64,000 nt of DNA, from the NCBI RefSeq assembly GCF_023078475.1, contig NZ_CP095741.1, positions 2,976,001-3,040,000 on the forward strand. Direction: 5' to 3'. How positions within the stretch are numbered: the first letter of the stretch is position 1; each line of letters begins with the position of its first letter. The DNA is from Luteibacter aegosomaticola (lineage in GTDB: Bacteria > Pseudomonadota > Gammaproteobacteria > Xanthomonadales > Rhodanobacteraceae). Positions 8,938 through 17,900 of the stretch are shown here, piece by piece. The notes under the pieces were generated by a model. That model had not been told where the DNA came from and did not search any database. It worked only from the letters and a program-made list of their open reading frames with translations. The position numbers and the translations under genes were made by a program.

Positions 8938-11900
8938 TCAGAAGTTCCAGCGCACGCCCAGGTTCACCGCATCGCTACGCGTGTGCGTCGCGCGGTCGGT
9001 GCTGTAGTACACGAAGGCGCTGGCGGCCGGGGTGAAGTCGAAGCTTGCGCCGACCGCGCCCTGCCAGTGGTTCTTCATCGGGCGCGAACCGTCGATCACG
9101 AAGCTATCCGTCGGCGCACCGGCGAAGCTGTTGTTCACCGAGACGTTGTCGTCCTTCGTGTTGTGCAGGTACCGGACCATCGCGATCGGGTGCAGCTTGG
9201 TGCCCGCGACGCCCAGATCCACATCACCCGACAAACGCAGGCCGGCGCCGTACTGCATGCTGGTCGCCGATGCCTTGCCCACCTTCAGGTCCGCATCGCC
9301 CGCGCCCTTCTCGGTGAAGCTGTCGTACTTCACCTTGCTGTAGTAAGCGCCGACGAACGGCTCGAGATGCAGGTCCTGGCCCATGTTGAAGCGGAAGCCC
9401 GTTTCGATGGCGCCATTGGTCGCCTTGCCATCGTAGTCGCCGCGCGCTTCAGGCGTGTACGAGCCCACCGCGATGCGACGGCGGCTGTCGGCATCGTGCC
9501 AGCCGTACGATGCCAGGCCCTGGATCCAGAACTGCTGGTCGTTGAAGTACAGCGCATGCAGGCCGATCGCCGCCTGGTCCACGTCGGTGTAGTCACCGCG
9601 GCTATGGACCTCGGTACGGGCGTTGGCGAGGTTGGCGTGCACACCGGCGCGGAAGTCCGGCGAGATATCCGTATCCGTACCGACGATGATGCCGTGGATC
9701 CGGTAGTCCGCACGGGCTACGTTCGCGCTGCTCGAGAGATCGCTGCTCGAGGTATACGGCTCGGCGAACACCGCCGTGCCGCGCTCACCCGTGTCGCGAT
9801 CCAGCTTCAGGCGATAGAACAGCGTGTCCTGGTACTGGCTCTGCCCGGTGAGTTCCGCCTGCGCCGCCGAGGCGTAGGTTTCGCCGGTGAGTGAGTTGAA
9901 GGCACTGAGCACCTGGTTTTCGTTCAGGCCGCGCACGTAGCCGAGCAACGTGGGCAGTGCGTTGTTGCCGGACAGCGATGCGTTCTGCAAAGCATTCGCC
10001 ACGCTCGTCTCGTTGTTGGTAAGGCCGGGGAACTGGTTGAACGGAACACCTTCGCCACCCGGGCTCACCGGTCCGCCCGTGCCCGCCTGGGTGAGCCACA
10101 GGTAGACATTGTTGCCATCGGTCGTCACGCCTTCATCCATGAACGGCAAGCCGTGCTTGGTGATATTCGAGTAGCTGCCGCTCACGCCGCCCGTTGACTT
10201 GACGATCGGATACATCGTCGATGAGCCGTAGCTGCCGCTGCCGGTCGGGTGGGTCGACAGCGAACCACCTACCGTGGCCGGACCCGTGGAAACGATGCTG
10301 TCGCTCGTGCCCGACGGCGTCACCTGGATCACCGTGGTGGATCCCGTGCCGAGGTTCAGGCTGCCGGTGGTCAACACCGTACCCGGCGTACCCGAACCAG
10401 CGGCCGCACCCGTCGCACCCGGAACGCCGCTGGGAGCGATGGTGCCGTCACCCACGGTGACTGGGCCATTGATGGTGCCGCCGCCCACTACGCTGCCACC
10501 GCTGCCCACCGTGACCGGCCCGCCCAGGGTACCGTCGACCACGATATTGCCGCCGATGGTGCTGCCACCGCTGAACGTGACGCTGGTACCTGTACCGATG
10601 GAGAGCGTGCCACCCGTGGTGGTGAGGTTACCGATGCCGTTGTACACGCCGTTCGGCAGCGTGCCCTCGCCCGTGCCGGTGATGTTGAGCGTGGTGCCCG
10701 GCGTGCCGTTGACCGTCCCCGTGACACCCGGCAGGTTGCCGTACGAGACGTTGAGGTCACCGCCGCCGGTGTTCAGCGTACCGGCGACAGGGCCGGTGAC
10801 GGTCACGTTGTTGCCGGTGCCGTCGAGGTTGGCCGTACCACCCGAACCCACCGACACACCGCCGGTGTAGTTGTTGGTCGCGTTGAGGATGCCCGCGTTC
10901 ACGCTGAGGCCGCCGGTATAGCCTGCGAGCGAGCCACCCAGGGTGAGCGTGCCGGTGCCTTCCTTGTCGATGATGCCGGTGCCCGACAGTGCGCCGTTGA
11001 GCGTGAGGTCATTGGACCCGTCGACGGTCACGCCATTGGCCCCGACGCTGACGGTGTTCGGCAGGGTTACCGAGGTGCCAGCCTGCAGCGTGGCGTTGTT
11101 GATGGACAGATCGCCCGTGCCGAGCGCGCCGTTGCTACCCACCACCAGCGAGCCACCATCGACCGTGGTGCCACCGGTATAGGTGTTGTTGCCGTTGAGC
11201 GTGAGCACCTTCAGGTTGAGCTTGAACAAGCGCCCTGCGCCGCTGATCGTACCGTCGAGGGTCAGCGGATCATCGCCCGCGGTATTGAGATCGGCATTCA
11301 GCGCAATGTTGTTGGCGAGCGTGAGCGGGCCCACGCCGGAGAGCGAGGCCGCGCCGCCTACCGTCAACGTACCCGTGCCCAGTGCATCGTTGTTGCCGAG
11401 CACCAGTCCGCCGGCATTGAGCGTGACACCGCCGCTGAACAGGTTGGCTGCGCCGAGCGTCAGGTTCGACGCACCGTTCTTCACGAGGCCACCGGTGCCG
11501 GTGATGGTGCTGTTCACCGTGCCATCGGCCGTCCCTGCGAGGGTCAGCGTGTTGCCACCCAGCGCGACGGTGCTACCCGTGACACCGCTGAGCGCACCGA
11601 TCGCCTGGTTGCCCGCGGCACTGATATCGAACGTACCCGTGCCGGCAAGATTCACCGTGCCGGTCGGCGCGAGACTGCCGCCCGCGCCGATGGCGAGCGT
11701 TCCCGCATTGATCGTGGTACCGCCGGTATAGGTATCGGCGCCGGTGAGCGTGAGCGTGGCCGCACCGTTCTTGGTGAGATTGCCTGCGCCCGTGATCGCG
11801 CCGCTGAGCGTGGCATCGTTGCTGCCGGCCACGGTCAGCCCGGCGTTGAGCACCACGTTGTTGGCGAGCTGCGCCGGGATGGACGTATCCAGCGTGGCGT

Positions 11901-14900
11901 TGCCACCGACCGTGAGCGTACCCGTGCCGAGCGCCGCGTTATTACCCGCGACCAGCGTGCCGGCATTGAGCGTGACGCCGCCACTGAAGGTATTCGCGCC
12001 ACCGAGCACCTGCACGCCAGCACCGTTCTTCACCAGGCCGCCCGTGCCGCTGACAGCACCTTCGAAGTCAGCGTTGCCGACGCCATTGAGCACCAGCGAA
12101 TTGGCGCCCAGCGTCACGGCCGAGCCAGCGACACCGGCGAGCGAACCGATCGCCGGGTTGCTGTTCGCGCCACTGATATCGAAGCCCGTGCCAGCGGCCG
12201 TCAGAGTCACCGCACCTGCAGGAGAGAGGCTGCCACCCGCGCCGAGGGCCAGGATGCCCGCGTCGATGAAAGTACCGCCGGTGTACGTGCTGGCTCCTGT
12301 CAGCGTCTCCGTGCCCGTGCCCACCTTGGTGAGGCTGCCGGTGCCGGCGATGGAGCCGCCAAACGTGCCATCGGTGGGCCCGCCCACGACGAGTGCATTG
12401 TTGCCGAGGTTCACGGTGCCATTGCCGATCAGCGTGCCGAACTGCTGCGTTCCGTTACCGGCCGAGAGATCGAACGTGGCGCCACTGGCGAGATTGACGA
12501 TGCCGGTGGAAGCGAGGCTGGCACCGGCACCGAGCGCGAGCGTGCCCGCATTGATGTAGGTGCCACCGGTGTAAGTGTTGACGCCATTCAGGGTGAGCGT
12601 GGCCGCGCCATCCTTCGACAGGCTGCCCGTGCCACTGAGGTTGCCGTTGAGGGTCAGGTCGTTGCTGCCCAGTACATCGAGCCCGGCGTTCAGCACAATG
12701 TTATTGGCGAGCGTCACCGCGGTATTCGTGTCGAGCGTCGAGGCGCCACCGACGGTGAGCGTGCCCGTACCCAGCGCCGCGTTGTTACCAAGCACCAGGC
12801 CACCATCGTTCAGCGTGACGCCACCGGTGAAGGTGTTCGCACCGTTGAGGGTCTGCGTGCCGGCGCCATCCTTGATGAGGCCACCACTGCCCGTGATCAC
12901 GCCGTCGTACGTGCTGTTGCTCGCACCGCCGAGCGTGAGCGAGTTACCGCCCAGGGTCACGTTGCTGCCCGCCGTGCCGCCCAGCGACCCGATCGACTGG
13001 CTGCCGCCGGAAGAGATATCGAACGTGCCCCCCGCATTGACGTTCACCGCGCCAGTGGAAGCGAGGCTGCCGCCCGCACCGATCGCCAGCGTGCCGCCAT
13101 TGACGGTGGTGCCACCGGTATAGGTGTTCGCATTGGTCAGCGTGAGCGTGGCCGCGCCGTTCTTGGTGAGGCTACCGGCGCCCGACATCACGCCACCCAG
13201 CGTCAGCGCGTTGCTTCCGGCGAAAGTCAGGCCGGCATTGAGCAGGATGTCGTTATCAATCGTTGTCTGCGTGGACGCATCCAGCGTGCCTGCGCCCGCC
13301 ACGGTCAGCGCACCGGTGCCGAGCGCGCCGCTGTTCCCGACGGCCAGCGTGCCCTGGTTGAGCGTGACGCCGCCGGAGAACGTGTTCGCACCGTTCAGTG
13401 TCAGCGTGCTCGCGCCATCCTTCACCAGGCCACCCGACCCGGTGATGGTGCTCGCGACGGTGCCGTTCGCATTGCCGTTGATGGTGAGCGTATTCCCGCC
13501 CAGCGAAACGATGCTGCCGGCCACGCCGTTGAGCGAACCCACCGCCTGGTTGCCCGCCGCCGTGATATCGAAAGCGGCGCCCGGCGCGGCGATCGTCACG
13601 GCACCCTGCGGCGAGAGGCTGCCGCCCGCGCCGATCGCGAGCGTGCCCGCGTTGATGAAGGTGCCACCCGTGTAAGTGTTGGTACCGGTGAGCGTCTCCG
13701 TGCCGGTGCCGAGCTTGGTCAGGCTGCCCGTACCCGCGATGGAGCCGCTAAAGGTGCCGTCCGCCGCTCCGCCGACGTTGAGGTTGTTGCCACCGACATT
13801 GACCATGCCGGCACCGACGAGCGTGCCGAAAGTCTGCGTGCCGTTGCCGGCTGAAAGATCGAACAGCGCACCATCGGCGAGGTAGACGACGCCATTGGCA
13901 TACAGGCTGGCGTTGGCCCCCAGGGCGAGCGTGCCGGCGTTGATCTGCGTACCGCCCGTATAGGTATTCGCGCCATTCAACGTGAGCAGCGAGGTACCGT
14001 TCTTCACGAGGCTGCCGGCACCGGAGAGGTTGCCATTGAGGGTCAGGTTATTCGTGCCCGGCACGGTCAGGCCGGCGTTGAGCACAATGTTGTTGCCGAG
14101 CGTCACCGGACTGGTGCTATCCAGCGAACCGGCACCGGCGACGGTCAGCGTACCCGTGCCCAGCGCGCTGTTGTTGCCGACGAGCAGGCCGCCGTTGTTG
14201 AGCGTGATGCCGCCCGTGAAGGTGTTGGCGCCGCCCAGCTCTTCGATGCCCGCGCCATTCTTCACCAGGCCGCCCGCGCCCGCGATCACACCGTCGAAGG
14301 CGTGGTTGGCTGCGTTACCAAAGATGAGTGTCTCGCTGCCGAGGTTGAGGTTGGTCCCTGCGACGCCGGACAGCGAACCCACCGTCTGGTTCGCACCGCT
14401 GCCCGAGATATCGAAGCCCGCGCCTGCGGTGGTGAGGTTCACATCGGTGCCGGACGCGAGGCTTCCGCCTGCGCCGAGGGCCAGCGTGCCCGCGTTGATC
14501 GTCGTGCCGCCGGTATAGGTGTTGGTGCCACTCAGCACTTCGGTGCCGGTGCCGTTCTTCACCAGCCCGCCGGTGCCGCCGATCGTTCCGCCGAACGTGC
14601 CGTTCCCGTTGCCATTACCCAGGGTAAGCGTGTTGGAACCCAGCGAGACCGCGCTGCCCGCCGCGCCATTGAGTGCGCCGATGGCAGGCGCACTGGTGGC
14701 ACTCACGTCAAACACGGTACCCGGCGTGGCGAGGTTCACCGCACCCGTGGCGGCCAGGCTGCCGCCCGCGCCAAGGGCGAGCGTGCCGGCGTTGATCGTC
14801 GTGCCGCCGGTGAAGGTGCTGGCGCCCGTAAGCGTCTGCGTACCGGCGCCCTGCTTCACCAGGCCGCCGGTGCCACCGATGGAACCCCCGAAGGTGCCGT

Positions 14901-17900
14901 TGGCCCCACCGCCCAGCGCGAGGCTGTTCGCACCGAGCGCGACGTTGCCGCTACCCGTCAGCGTGCCGACCGTCTGCGTGCCGGTGCCACCGGAAACATC
15001 CAGCGTGGCGTTGCTTGCCAGGTTCACCGTGCCGCTCGATGCCAGGCTCGCACCGGCGCCAAGCGCCAGCGTACCGGCGTTGATGTTGGTGCCACCGGTA
15101 TACGAATTGGCACCCGTCAAGGTCAGCGTGGCCGACCCGTTCTTGGTCAGGCTGCCGTTGCCGCTGATCACGCCACCGAGGGTAAGCGCGTTGTTGCCGA
15201 GCACGGTCAGGCCGGCGTTGAGCACCACGTTATTCGCGAGCGCCACGGGGCCGTTGCTATCGAGCGTGGCCGCACCGCCGACGGTAAGCGCGCCCGTACC
15301 GAGGGCGCTGTTGTTGCCCACGACCAGGCCGCCGGCATTCAGCACGGTACCACCACTGAAGGTGCTTGCGCCGCCGAGCGTCTCCACACCCGCACCGACC
15401 TTGACGATGCCCGCGGTGCCGGTGATGGCGCCGTTGTACGTGTGGTCCGTCGCGTTGCCGAAGGTCAGCGTCTGTCCACCCAGGCCTACCGTCGTTCCGG
15501 CCACGCCGCTCAACGAACCGATCGTCTGGTTCGCGCCGCTGGCGGAAATATCGAACGCCGCACCGGCCGTCGTGAGGTTCACATCGCCCGTGGCGGCGAG
15601 CTTGCCACCGGCGCCAAGCGCCAGCGTGCCCGCATTGATCGTGGTGCCGCCGGTGTAGGTGTTCGTGCCGGTGAGCGTGACCGTCGCGGCACCATCCTTC
15701 ACCAGCGCGCCGGCGCCGGAGATCGTGCCACCGAGCGTCATGGCATTGCTGCCCGCGAGGTCGAGCGCCGCGCCGGATGCCACGGCGATGGCATTACCCA
15801 CCGTCACGGGCGCATTCGAATCGAGCGACGCCGAGCCGCCGACCGTCAGCGTGCCCCCACCCAGCGCGTTGTTGTTGCCGAGCACCAGGCCACCGGCGTT
15901 GAGCGTGACACCACCGCTAAACGTATTCGCGCCACCCAGCGTCTGGATGCCTAGGCCGTTCTTCACCAGCCCGCCGCTGCCGCCGATCACACCGTTGTAG
16001 GTGCCATTGGCGACACCGCCGAGGGTGAGCGTATTGGCGCCGAGGGTCACGGTGCTGCCCGTGACACCGTTCAGCACGCCGATGGTCTGGTTGCCACCGC
16101 CGCTGATGTCGAAGCCCGTGCCCGCCGCCGTGAGGTTCACCCCGCCAGTGGCGGCGAGGCTGCCGCCGGTACCGAGTGCCAGCGTGCCCGCGTTGATCAG
16201 CGTGCCGCCCGTGAAGGTATTGGCGCCCGTGAGCGTTTCCTTGCCCGCGCCCTGCTTGATCAGGCCGCCCGTTCCCGCGATCGCTCCGCTGAACGTGCCG
16301 TCGGTCGGGCCACCGAGGGTGACGGTGTTCGCGCCGAGGTTGATGGTGCCGCCGCCCACCAGCGTGCCGAAGCTCTGCGTACCGTTACCGGCCGAGAGAT
16401 CGAGCGTGGTGCCGGTGACGAGGTTGAGGATGCCGCTGGACGCGAGGCTGGCATTCGCACCGAGTGCCAGCGTACCTGCGTTGACGGTGGTGCCACCGGT
16501 ATACGTATTCGCACCGTTCAAGGTGAGCACGGACGAACCGTTCTTGATCAGTCCACCCGTACCACTCAGCACGCCGTTCAAGGTGAGCGCATTGGAGCCA
16601 AGCACCGTGAGCCCGGAGTTCAGCGCGATGTTATTGGCCAGGGTGACGGGGCCATTGCTATCCAGTGTGGTAGCGCCCGCCACCGTGAGCGTGCCCGTAC
16701 CCAGTGCGCTGTTGTTGCCGACGATCAGCCCGCCCGCGTTGAGCGAGGTGCCGCCACTGAAGGTGCTGGCACCGTTGAGTGTCTCTACGCCGGAACCGAC
16801 CTTCACGATGCCGCCGGTGCCGGTGAAGATGCCGCTATACGTCTGGTTGGTCGCATTACCGAACGTCAGGACCTGGCTACCAAGGCTTACCGTGGTACCG
16901 GCAACACCGCTGAGCGAGCCGATGGTCTGGTTCCCGCCACTGCCCGAAATATCGAACGAGGCGCCCGCATTGGCGAGGTTCACGTCGCTCGTGTTGGCGA
17001 GGCTCGCGCCCGCGCCGAGGGCGAGCGTTCCGCCTGCGATCGTCGTGCCGCCGGAGTAGGTATTGGCGGCGCCCAGCGTCAGCGTGGCGTTGCCGCTCTT
17101 GGTAAGGCCACCCGTGCCCGAGACGACACCGCCAAGCGTGAGCGCGTTGCTGCCGAGCACGTTGAGATTGGCACCCGCGGCAAGGGCCACGTTATTGGTC
17201 GTGTTCACCGCCGCAGCACTGTCGAGCGTGGCGCTGGCACCGACATTGAGTGAGCCGGTACCCAACGCACCACCGTTGCCGAGGACCAGGCCACCGGCAT
17301 TGAGGTTCACGCCACCACTGAAGGTATTTGCGCCACCGAGCGTGAGCACCGACCCGCCGTTCTTGGTGAGGCCGCCCGTACCCGACACGACGCCACCCAA
17401 TGCCACGTTCGTGCTACCGAGCAGGTTGAGCCCCGCGCCGAGATTCACGTTGTTCGCGAGGTTGACGGCTGCCGTGCTGTCGAGCGTCGAAGCGCCGCTG
17501 ACATTCAGCGCACCGGTACCCAGCGCATTGCTGTTGTTGATCACGAGGCCGCCGCCGCTGACGTTCAAGCCACCGCTGAACGTGTTCACGCCATTGAGCG
17601 TGAGCAGGCCCGTGCCCGTCTTCGTGAGCGCGCCCGTGCCCGCGACCACGCCGCCGAGCGTCGTGGCAGTGTTGCCGGGCAGCGTAAGGACCGCGCCCGT
17701 ACCGAGGTTCACGGCATTGGTGAGGTTGAGTGCGCCGGTCGAACCCAGCGTGGCGCTACCGCCGACATTCAGCGCACCCGTGCCCAGGGCACCCGGATTG
17801 TTCAACTGCAGTGTGCCTGCGTTGAGGTTCACGCCACCGGTGAAGGTGTTCGCGCCACCCAGCGTCAACGTGGTGCCCGCGCCATTCTTCGTAAGGCTGC